From contig CANUCD010000003.1 of NCBI GenBank assembly GCA_947856335.1, positions 1-19,998 on the forward strand: a stretch of 19,998 bases of DNA, given 5' to 3'. The stretch's first letter is position 1, and each line of letters opens with the position of its first letter. The stretch is from an uncultured Bacilli bacterium (GTDB lineage: Bacteria; Bacillota_I; Bacilli_A; RF39; UBA660). Below the pieces are notes generated by a model that had not been told where the DNA came from, made no database searches, and saw only the letters and a list, made by a program, of their open reading frames with translations. The position numbers and the translations under genes are program-made. Below are positions 14,252-19,998 of this stretch, in pieces.

Positions 14252-15118
14252 ATGAATAGATATGAGAGTACTAAAAGAGTTAGTATTTTAGGAATTATTG
14301 GTAATATTTTTTTGCTTATCATTAAATTTATTATGGGAGTTATTAGTCATAGTGAAGCAATGATGGCAGATGCGATAAATTCAGCTGGAGATATTTTTTC
14401 TTCTTTTTTATCTTTTGTTGGCAATAAAATAGCGTGTGTACCTAGTGATGAAGATCATAATTTTGGTCATGGAAAAGCAGAATATATCTTTTCAATGTTT
14501 ATAAGTATTTTTATGATTTTAGTTGGAATTAAAATATTATTTGATTCTATTATGGCAATTATACTTAAAGATACATTTAGTTTTTCTATTTATTTGGTTT
14601 TAGTGTGTATTATTACTATTTTAGTGAAGTTAGGATTATTTTTAATTGCCAAAAACAGTTATAAAAATCATCATAATATTTTAATTAAAGCAACAATGAA
14701 AGATCATAGAAATGATATATTTCTTACAATGGGAACAATGGTATCAGTGATATTTGGTTATTTTGGATATTATTTTTTTGATGGAATATTTGGCTCTATT
14801 ACTTCTATTTATATAATTACTACTGGGCTTGGTATTATGCTTGAAGCTTATCGGGTACTAATGGATGCATCTATTAGTAAGCAAGATAAAGATTTAATTA
14901 TAAAGTTTATATTAGAAAATGAAAGTATTATTCGAGTAGAAGATTTTTATACAATTCCCGTTGGATATAAATATGTTGTTGTATTAACTATTGATTTAGA
15001 TGGGAATATGAGTACTTTTAAATCACATACTATTGCAGATGCTTTAGAAAAAAGTATTATTAAGAATTTTAAAAAAGTATATAAAGTAATTATCCATGTT
15101 AATCCTGTAGAAGTATAA
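14252..15118 (+). CDS. Cation diffusion facilitator (CDF) family metal efflux protein
   Basis: 288 residues, typical for the family. About six membrane segments lie in the first ~200 residues, followed by a ~80-residue cytoplasmic ferredoxin-like domain ending HVNPVEV. The TM2 metal site is ADAINSAGD (Asp40, Asn43, Asp47), with Asn where zinc exporters usually have His, and the TM5 region carries KDHRNDIFLT. The HNFGHGKAEY loop follows TM2. Asn in place of His, together with DHRND, suggests specificity other than strict zinc, manganese or iron being candidates; this is inference. It has its own promoter and appears monocistronic. No terminator was seen before the next promoter at 15147. Confidence 0.9.
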   Translation: MNRYESTKRVSILGIIGNIFLLIIKFIMGVISHSEAMMADAINSAGDIFSSFLSFVGNKIACVPSDEDHNFGHGKAEYIFSMFISIFMILVGIKILFDSIMAIILKDTFSFSIYLVLVCIITILVKLGLFLIAKNSYKNHHNILIKATMKDHRNDIFLTMGTMVSVIFGYFGYYFFDGIFGSITSIYIITTGLGIMLEAYRVLMDASISKQDKDLIIKFILENESIIRVEDFYTIPVGYKYVVVLTIDLDGNMSTFKSHTIADALEKSIIKNFKKVYKVIIHVNPVEV

Positions 15119-15146
15119 AGTAAATATTTTAATCATTATTTAATTA

Positions 15147-15155
15147 TGCTATAAT
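15147..15155 (+). promoter_or_regulatory. Extended -10 promoter of the 15162-15456 transcription unit
   Basis: TGCTATAAT; a weak -35 TTTTAA lies at 17 bases (15127-15132). The expected transcription start, 6-7 bases downstream, falls on TGGTTAATCT (15161-15170), the left arm of a 10-base inverted repeat. No gene start follows within the usual distance. Confidence 0.7.
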
Positions 15156-15176
15156 AAATTTGGTTAATCTAAATGA

Positions 15177-15302
15177 GTGGAACAAAATATGTCTCCGTAT
15201 AATTATAACGGTGGTGCTGCCTTGTTCCGTGTGAATTCGAGTGGCTTCCTCGATACACCTAACGTGAATAACACGAATGGTGTGCGCCCAATATCCTTTT
15301 AA
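15177..15302 (+). repeat. Orphan variable-domain cassette (DGR template/variable-repeat-like)
   Basis: By my count about 45% GC over 123 bases, against well under 30% around it, with codons (CGC, CTC, TCG, GGC, CCG) almost absent from neighbouring genes. One frame is open from a TGA at 15174 to a TAA at 15300-15302. It encodes MSPYNYNGGAALFRV then NSSGFLDTP then NVNNTNGVRPISF. This matches my memory of the C-terminal end of C-type-lectin/FGE-like surface proteins (...NGVRPVISL). The Asn-rich stretch is written in AAC/AAT codons, as expected for adenine-targeted diversification. It has no own start signal or N-terminal domain, so it is not an ordinary gene. Confidence 0.6.
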
Positions 15303-15420
15303 ACTTATTACTTGATTAAGGTTAAGTAAAAAAGCATTAGGATACAAGATTAACCATAGGATATTCCTAAATATATAATATTGATATTTTAAATCTTGTA
15401 TTTAAAATTATTACAGTATT

Positions 15421-15456
15421 TATAACCTTAAGTTTAATCTTAGGGTTATATTTTTT
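15421..15456 (+). terminator. Strong intrinsic terminator
   Basis: TATAACCTTAAG (15421-15432) pairs with CTTAGGGTTATA (15439-15450) around TTTAAT: twelve pairs including one G-T, followed directly by six T. It ends the 15162 unit. The remaining ~170 bases to parA hold only T-rich sequence and the parA promoter. Confidence 0.88.
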
Positions 15457-15555
15457 GTTTGTAAATGTTTTGATGTTTAGAAGATAAAAAATTGAATTTG
15501 GAATAAATTATTTTCTTTTAGAAATTTCTTTTTTTAAAATTTCATTCATTTATTA

Positions 15556-15584
15556 AAGACAAAATAAAAATAATATGTTAAAAT
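15556..15584 (+). promoter_or_regulatory. Promoter of parAB operon
   Basis: AAGACA (15556-15561), a 17-base spacer, then TAAAAT (15579-15584) preceded by TGT. It lies about 40 bases before the parA ATG. Confidence 0.6.
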
Positions 15585-15625
15585 ATTTTTAGTTATCTAA
15601 TAATTTATAAAGAGGTGTAGCATAG

Positions 15626-16411
15626 ATGGCAAAGGTAATATCATTAGTTAATCAAAAAGGTGGTGTAGGCAAGACTACCACTAGCATCAATTTAGCTGCA
15701 GCTTTGGGAGTAGAGGGAAAGAAGACCCTACTAATTGATTTAGACCCTCAAAGAAATGCTACGACTGGACTAGGACTTTCTAATGGAGATTATGAACATG
15801 ATGTGTATGAAGTTATGGCTGGTGTTTGCAGTATAAAAGAAGCTATAAAAAAAACGAAATTTAAGAATTTAAGTATTCTTCCATCTACTATCAATCTTGC
15901 TGGTGTAGATGTTGAGTTTGTCAAAAAAATGTTAGAAGATTCTGAGTTTAGACAAAATGAACAACTTAGAAAATCAATCGATGAGATAAGAGATAACTAT
16001 GATTATATCATCATTGATTGTCAACCTGCTTTGGGGCTTGCAACGATGAATGCGTTAGTCGCAAGTGATTCTGTTATTATTCCTGTGCAATGTGAGTTTT
16101 TTGCTCTTGAGGGAATTACGCAACTTTTAAATTCCATTATTATGGTGCAATCAAGTATGAATCCAACTTTACGAATAGAGGGAGTATTATTAACAATGCT
16201 TGATGGTAGAACAATTATTGGTCTTGAAGTTATTGAGGAAGTACGTAAATATTTTAAAGATAAAGTTTTTAATACGATTATTCCTAGACTTGTAAGACTT
16301 GTAGAAGCTCCAAGTCATGGAAAACCAATCAATGAATATGATCCAAAAAGTAAAGCGACAATGGCTTATGCCAATTTAGCAAAGGAAGTGATTAGTCGTG
16401 ACCGAAACTAG
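15626..16411 (+). CDS. parA: Chromosome partitioning ATPase ParA (Soj)
   Basis: 261 residues, normal for chromosomal ParA/Soj without an N-terminal DNA-binding domain. The deviant Walker A KGGVGKTTT is at residues 11-19. LIDLDPQRNATTGLG follows (A' motif), and IIIDCQPALG is the Walker B region. It acts as an ATP-dependent nucleoid-binding partner of ParB in origin segregation. AGAGGTG precedes the ATG at a good distance. The parB start lies inside the end of this gene, indicating coupled translation. Confidence 0.97.
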   Translation: MAKVISLVNQKGGVGKTTTSINLAAALGVEGKKTLLIDLDPQRNATTGLGLSNGDYEHDVYEVMAGVCSIKEAIKKTKFKNLSILPSTINLAGVDVEFVKKMLEDSEFRQNEQLRKSIDEIRDNYDYIIIDCQPALGLATMNALVASDSVIIPVQCEFFALEGITQLLNSIIMVQSSMNPTLRIEGVLLTMLDGRTIIGLEVIEEVRKYFKDKVFNTIIPRLVRLVEAPSHGKPINEYDPKSKATMAYANLAKEVISRDRN

Positions 16412-17291
16412 AAAAAAAGCTTTAGGAAAGGGATTAGAGCAATTATTTTCTAATGAAGTTATCAATTTTGATAATTTTGAAAAAGAAATTGTAGATGAGG
16501 GAAAAACTAATGGAGGAATCATAGAAATTCCTTTAGATGAGATTAGAAGTAATCCTTATCAGCCAAGAGTAATATTTGATAGCGAAGCTTTAGAAGAGCT
16601 TGCTAATTCTATTAAAGAGCATGGAATTATTCAACCTATTATTGTAAAAAAAGGAATTAAGGGTTATGAGTTAGTTGCAGGTGAGAGAAGAACTAGAGCA
16701 GCTCGTCTTGCAGGACTTAAAAATATTCCTGCGATTATTAAAGATTTTAATGATGTTGAAATGATGGAGATTGCTCTTATTGAGAATATTGAAAGAGAAA
16801 ATTTAAATCCAATTGAAGAAGCTAAGGCTTATGAAAATATTTTGAAAATCAATAATATTACTCAAGATGAACTTGCTCATAAGTTTTCACGTAGTAGAAG
16901 TTATATTACAAATATGCTTGGATTATTAACTTTACCTGATATGGTTATTAAACTTGTGGAATCTAGGGAACTTACAATGGGACACGCTAGAAGTTTAAGT
17001 AAACTTGAAGATGAGAAAAAAATTGAAGAGTTAGCTTTAAAAATAGTTCATGATGGTTTAAGTGTACGTGATACTGAGAAAATGATACAAGCTCTTGATT
17101 TACCTAAGAAACATACGATTAGTAGAAATAATACTTATGATATTCGCTATAGTATTTATGAGAATTTATGTCGTGAAAAACTAGGAGTTAAAGTTAAGAT
17201 AAATCCTAAAAGAATAGAAATTCCTTATAAAGATGAAGAGGAACTTGCTCGTATATTAGAGAAGCTTCATATTAGTATTGAGGGAGAATAA
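16398..17291 (+). CDS. parB: Chromosome partitioning protein ParB (Spo0J)
   Basis: 297 residues from GTG 16398, overlapping parA by 14 bases; AAAGGAA (16381-16387) serves as ribosome binding site. The start is supported by the usual N-terminal KKALGKGLEQLF ParA-interaction motif. The ParB/Srx CTP-binding domain has NPYQPR (52-57), GERRTRA (95-101) and ENIERENLNP (129-138). A helix-turn-helix at about 153-178 (ITQDELAHKFSRSRSYITNM) binds parS. The C-terminal dimerisation part is present. I found no exact copy of the Bacillus-type parS palindrome in the window; sites may lie elsewhere. Confidence 0.97.
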   Translation: MTETRKKALGKGLEQLFSNEVINFDNFEKEIVDEGKTNGGIIEIPLDEIRSNPYQPRVIFDSEALEELANSIKEHGIIQPIIVKKGIKGYELVAGERRTRAARLAGLKNIPAIIKDFNDVEMMEIALIENIERENLNPIEEAKAYENILKINNITQDELAHKFSRSRSYITNMLGLLTLPDMVIKLVESRELTMGHARSLSKLEDEKKIEELALKIVHDGLSVRDTEKMIQALDLPKKHTISRNNTYDIRYSIYENLCREKLGVKVKINPKRIEIPYKDEEELARILEKLHISIEGE

Positions 17292-17292
17292 T

Positions 17293-18108
17293 ATGGAAAT
17301 AACAGAAAAAATATTAGATGTTGTTATGACTAAACAAATATTTGGAACAGCAATGGTAATACTTATTACCTTTCTTTTAGTTTCTATTTTTAATAAAGCA
17401 ATTGAAAAGATTATTATTAAAGGGAAAAATACATATGAAATTAAAAGGAGAAAGACTATTGTTAGATTATTTCAAAGTATTTTTAAATATTTGTTAATTA
17501 TTATTGCTTTTCTTATTATTTTAGATTTTTATGGAGTAGATACAAAGAGTCTTATTGCTAGTTTAGGTGTTGCAGGAGTTGTTTTAGGTTTAGCACTTCA
17601 AGATACTGTTAAAGATTTAATAAGTGGAACTATGCTTATTATGGAAAATTATTTAGCAGTAGGGGATATAGTAACTTATAATAATTTTACGGGAGAAGTT
17701 ATTGAGCTTGGGCTTAGAACAACTAAAATAAAAGGTTTTGATGGTGAAGTTATGATTATTGCTAATCGTAATATTGATACTATTATTAACGCATCTCAAA
17801 AGAAAGCTACTCTTTATATCAATATTCCAACAGCTTATGAAGAAAAGGTTGATAAAGTAGAAAAGGTTTTAACAAATGTAATAGAACAAGCTAAAATAGA
17901 TAAGATTGTTCTTCCTGATTCAGCATATTTAGGTGTTAATGGATTTCAGGATAGTGCTGTAAATTATCTTATTTATGTAGTATGTAATCAAGATGATCGA
18001 TATAAAGTTAATAGAGAAATATTAAAGAGAGTTAAGCTTGCTTATGATAAAGCAAAAGTTAAAATTCCTTATGAACAAATAGAGGTACATCATGGACAAG
18101 ACATTTAA
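17293..18108 (+). CDS. mscS: MscS family mechanosensitive ion channel
   Basis: 271 residues from ATG 17293 with AGGGAG six bases upstream; a TTG at 17278 in frame would overlap parB and is not needed. Three membrane helices: about 14-34, 62-80 and the pore-lining TM3 at 86-115 (SLGVAGVVLGLALQDTVKD), which carries the Gly/Ala pattern and the Q-D-T-V-K bend typical of MscS. A beta domain (VGDIVTYNNFTGEVIELGLRTTKIK) and an alpha/beta C-terminus follow. It acts as a small-conductance safety valve in osmotic downshock. It starts one base after parB ends, in a gene order common around parB in Firmicutes. Confidence 0.93.
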   Translation: MEITEKILDVVMTKQIFGTAMVILITFLLVSIFNKAIEKIIIKGKNTYEIKRRKTIVRLFQSIFKYLLIIIAFLIILDFYGVDTKSLIASLGVAGVVLGLALQDTVKDLISGTMLIMENYLAVGDIVTYNNFTGEVIELGLRTTKIKGFDGEVMIIANRNIDTIINASQKKATLYINIPTAYEEKVDKVEKVLTNVIEQAKIDKIVLPDSAYLGVNGFQDSAVNYLIYVVCNQDDRYKVNREILKRVKLAYDKAKVKIPYEQIEVHHGQDI

Positions 18109-18292
18109 TTTAGGTGATTTAGTTGTGATGAAAAAAAACCATGCTTGTGGGGAAAATAAATGGAAGATTATTCGAGTTGGTGTTGATATAAAGATTAAAT
18201 GTGTAAATTGTGGCAGAGAAGTTATGATTGATCGATTAGAATTTATTAAAAAATTGAAAAAAGTTTTGGGTGAAGAAAATGAAGAAGCGTAA
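18092..18292 (+). CDS. DUF951 (YyzM-like) small protein
   Basis: 66 residues, the usual length of DUF951. Typical sequence: FNLGDLVVMKKNHACG, then NKWKIIRVGVDIKIKC and VNCGREVMIDRLEF. Cys19, Cys37 and Cys40 suggest a zinc-ribbon-like or SH3-like mini-domain. It overlaps mscS by 17 bases and the next gene by 14, so translation is coupled. Presence between mscS and ychF is a conserved Firmicutes arrangement. Function unknown. Confidence 0.92.
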   Translation: MDKTFNLGDLVVMKKNHACGENKWKIIRVGVDIKIKCVNCGREVMIDRLEFIKKLKKVLGEENEEA

Positions 18293-19826
18293 TCTTAAAG
18301 ATAAAATTACATTGGATCCTATTATGACCTTGTTGGTTTTAATTGTAATAACGATTGTTATTAGTGGTTTTTTATCTTTAATTGGAGTACAAGTTACTTA
18401 TAATTCTATTCAAGATAGTGTATCTTTTAATTTTACACAGAGTTTAGTTTCTGTTGAAAATTTATTTAGTCTTAGTGGGCTTAAATATATTTTTACAACT
18501 ACTGTTTCTAACTTTGTTTCATTTAAACCTCTTTCTAGTTTAATTATTATACTAATTGGTATTGGGGTTATGGAAAAGAGTGGATTTTTAAAGACTATTG
18601 TTACTTTGTTAACAAAAAAAGCTAAAAAGAAAACTGTTACTTTTTGGTTAGTCTTTATTTGTGTTGTATCTAGTATTATGGGCGATTTACCATTTGTTGT
18701 TATGATACCACTTAGTGCGCTTATATTTATTTATGGACATAGAAGTCCTTATATTGGGTTAATTGCTAGTTATGCAGCTTTATCGGCTGGTTCAGGGATA
18801 AGTGCTTTTTTAACTAGTACAGATTCTGCCTTAATGGATTATACTTTAATGGGAGCACATGTACTTAATCGTTCTTATGATTTGGGAACAGGGGTATTTT
18901 TCTTTATTATGCTTGTTGCTGTTATACTAATTTCAATTGCTATTACAATTATTACTGAAAATGTAATTGCCCCAAGACTTCCAAAGTATGAATTTCAAGA
19001 AGAAGAGATGGAAGAAGAATTTACTTTAACTAAAAGACAGCTTAAAGGTTTAGTTATTTCTGGGTTTGCTGGATTATTATATTTATTATTCTTTATATAT
19101 TGTATTATTCCAGGGCTTCCTTTATCTGGAGCACTTCTTGATTATTCACAAGAATTTTATATTGATAAACTATTTAGTATAGATTCATTTTTTAGTACAG
19201 GATTTGTTTTTGTTGTTACAATGTTTTTTGTTATTTTAGGTTTCTTTTATGGAATTGGGGCAAAGACAATCCGTAATAATAAAGATTTATGTGATGATTT
19301 AGGACATAGTTTAGATGGCGTTGGCAAGCCTCTTGTTCTTATTTTCTTTGCTTCTACTTTTATTAGTATTTTTAAGAGTACTAATATAGGAGAAGTTATT
19401 ACAGCATCTTTAGCAAATATTCTTTCTTTTGAGGGGTTAGGGGCTTTTCCACTTGTAATTATTTTATTTATTATTAGTGCAATTGCCACTATTTTCCTCC
19501 CTGGGTCTGTATTTAAATGGGCTATTATATCTGGTATTGCTGTTCCTGCTTTTATGAATGTAGGATTAAGTCCAGAATTTGCGCAAGTTATATTTAGGTT
19601 TGGAGAAAGTGTTACAATGGGTCTTACTCCTCTTGCTACATATTATGTTATTTATCTTGCTTATTTAGAGAAATATAACCAAGATATAAAGCCAATCAAT
19701 TTATTTAAGACATTAAAGTTTCAAGTTCCATATAGTGTTGTTGTAGCAATTATTTTATTAGGACTTATTATTGTTTGGAATATTTTAGGATTTCCATTAG
19801 GAATAGGAGGAAGTGTTACAATGTAG
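18279..19826 (+). CDS. AbgT family transporter
   Basis: 515 residues from ATG 18279, where GGGTG (18268-18272) is a fair ribosome binding site; a GTG at 18270 would add three residues. Around eleven to twelve hydrophobic segments are visible. Family features include a large first extracytoplasmic loop with FTQSLVSVENLFSLSGLKYIFTTTVSNFVSFKPL. They also include GIGVMEKSGF, SSIMGDLPFVVMIPLSALIFIYGHRSPYIGLI, SAGSGISAFLTSTDSALMDY, and a C-terminal PGSVFKWAIISGIAVPAFMNVGLSPEFAQ with GESVTMGLTPLATYY. AbgT members move p-aminobenzoyl-glutamate or export antimetabolites; substrate is not predictable here. It overlaps the DUF951 gene, so it appears to have joined the parAB-mscS operon, lying between DUF951 and ychF where I do not expect a transporter. 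Confidence 0.9.
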   Translation: MKKRNLKDKITLDPIMTLLVLIVITIVISGFLSLIGVQVTYNSIQDSVSFNFTQSLVSVENLFSLSGLKYIFTTTVSNFVSFKPLSSLIIILIGIGVMEKSGFLKTIVTLLTKKAKKKTVTFWLVFICVVSSIMGDLPFVVMIPLSALIFIYGHRSPYIGLIASYAALSAGSGISAFLTSTDSALMDYTLMGAHVLNRSYDLGTGVFFFIMLVAVILISIAITIITENVIAPRLPKYEFQEEEMEEEFTLTKRQLKGLVISGFAGLLYLLFFIYCIIPGLPLSGALLDYSQEFYIDKLFSIDSFFSTGFVFVVTMFFVILGFFYGIGAKTIRNNKDLCDDLGHSLDGVGKPLVLIFFASTFISIFKSTNIGEVITASLANILSFEGLGAFPLVIILFIISAIATIFLPGSVFKWAIISGIAVPAFMNVGLSPEFAQVIFRFGESVTMGLTPLATYYVIYLAYLEKYNQDIKPINLFKTLKFQVPYSVVVAIILLGLIIVWNILGFPLGIGGSVTM

Positions 19827-19862
19827 ATGTTTGTGACATTTTTTCTTTTTATTTAAAAATTG

Positions 19863-19871
19863 TGTTATAAT
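19863..19871 (+). promoter_or_regulatory. Extended -10 promoter of ychF
   Basis: TGTTATAAT, 20 bases before the ATG; no good -35 at 17 bases. The T-rich stretch at 19839-19851 may end the upstream operon, but I see no strong stem there. Confidence 0.7.
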
Positions 19872-19891
19872 ATGTTTATTGGAGTGATTTT

Positions 19892-19998
19892 ATGAGTTTA
19901 AAAGCAGGAATTGTAGGACTTCCTAATGTTGGAAAGTCTACTTTGTTTAATGCGATTACTAAGAAAAATATTTTAGCAGCTAATTATCCTTTTGCAAC
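19892..19998 (+). CDS. ychF: YchF/EngD (Obg-like) ATPase, 5' fragment
   Basis: Only the first 35 residues are in the window: MSLKAGIVGLPNVGKSTLFN then AITKKNILAANYPF. GLPNVGKST is the P-loop of the Obg/YchF family and the sequence up to NYPFA is characteristic of YchF, which unusually binds ATP. GGAGTGA precedes the start. In Bacillus the orthologue (yyaF) lies near parB, consistent with this order. The rest lies beyond the window edge. Confidence 0.95.
   Translation, partial: MSLKAGIVGLPNVGKSTLFNAITKKNILAANYPFA

Larger units (their letters stand above)
15162..15456 (+). ncRNA. Structured non-coding RNA unit carrying a DGR-like template/variable repeat
   Basis: A ~295-base unit bounded by an extended -10 promoter and a strong terminator, without a convincing start codon and ribosome binding site. 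TGGTTAATCT (15161-15170) and AGATTAACCA (15347-15356) are perfect inverted repeats enclosing the GC-richer island 15177-15302. Downstream are a hairpin TTACTTGA/TTAAGTAA (15308-15315 with 15322-15329) and a hairpin TAGGA/TCCTA (15357-15369). A second long pairing joins ATACAAGATT (15342-15351) with AATCTTGTAT (15392-15401). It shares bases with the outer repeat, so the two pairings exclude each other. Template repeat followed by a structured spacer is the layout of diversity-generating retroelement RNAs. No reverse transcriptase or Avd gene is in the window. Other possibilities: a silent cassette, or a decayed gene end. Confidence 0.55.

Noticed and set aside
15209..15225. T-box-like AACGGTGGTGCTGCC
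   Set aside because: Only superficially like the T-box antiterminator consensus, no specifier stem or downstream aminoacyl-tRNA gene, and better explained as coding-like sequence.
15224..15240. parS-like TGTTCCGTGTGAATTC
   Set aside because: About 10 of 16 bases match the Bacillus parS palindrome and the dyad symmetry is lost; it lies within the variable-domain-like frame.
15144..15347. 67-codon ORF on the minus strand across the GC-rich island
   Set aside because: No ribosome binding site and no family resemblance; the plus-strand frame gives the recognisable variable-domain sequence, so this is a shadow.

Overview
The window is a very AT-rich, gene-dense piece of a bacterial chromosome of Firmicutes/Mycoplasmatota type, plausibly an uncultured gut lineage. 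The evidence is strong AT bias in third codon positions, AGGAGG-type ribosome binding sites, lipoproteins with Gram-positive-style signal peptides, and the block parA-parB-mscS-DUF951-(AbgT)-ychF at 15626-19998. That block is similar to the gene order near the replication origin in many Firmicutes. TAA, TAG and TGA all end genes, so the standard bacterial code applies. No rRNA, tRNA, CRISPR array or insertion sequence was seen.

Layout. 1-1661 (+) holds the 3' part of a DUF1016/YhcG-type PD-(D/E)XK nuclease gene, then two abutting unrecognised ORFs that look like one frameshifted gene. 1662-1916 has no gene but contains a candidate small RNA with a strong terminator. 1917-4008 (+) encodes two small lipoproteins sharing a nearly identical signal-peptide DNA segment, with an SGNH-hydrolase-like protein between them. 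4089-6252 (+) is a CcdA / membrane-anchored thioredoxin / DUF1307-like lipoprotein redox operon followed by a MmcQ/YjbR-family gene. 6310-7304 (+) encodes a triple-PepSY membrane protein and a small membrane protein. 7332-7913 (+) is a class I glutamine amidotransferase-like (peptidase C26) gene. 7936-8165 (-) is a relic of an adenosine deaminase gene with its middle deleted.

8166-10733 (-) is a two-gene phosphorelay: a membrane hybrid histidine kinase and an Hpt-receiver protein, with all four phosphotransfer residues but no DNA-binding output. 10799-12163 (-) is a PlsC-like acyltransferase gene, divergent from 12274-14177 (+), which encodes a UcpA-like SDR oxidoreductase, a nitroreductase and a C39-like cysteine-peptidase-fold protein. 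14252-15118 (+) is a cation diffusion facilitator gene.

The most unusual part is 15119-15625. It has no ordinary gene but contains an apparently self-contained transcription unit: extended -10 promoter, inverted-repeat structure and strong terminator. Inside is a ~125-base island of much higher GC. Its translation looks like the C-terminal variable segment of C-type-lectin/FGE-fold surface proteins (NVNNTNGVRPISF), the kind of sequence used as template or variable repeat by diversity-generating retroelements. No reverse transcriptase is in the window, so this is an orphan template RNA, a silent cassette or a relic.

Nearly every promoter I can find is an extended -10 (TGN-TATAAT) placed very close to the start codon, implying mRNA leaders of only about 10-25 bases.
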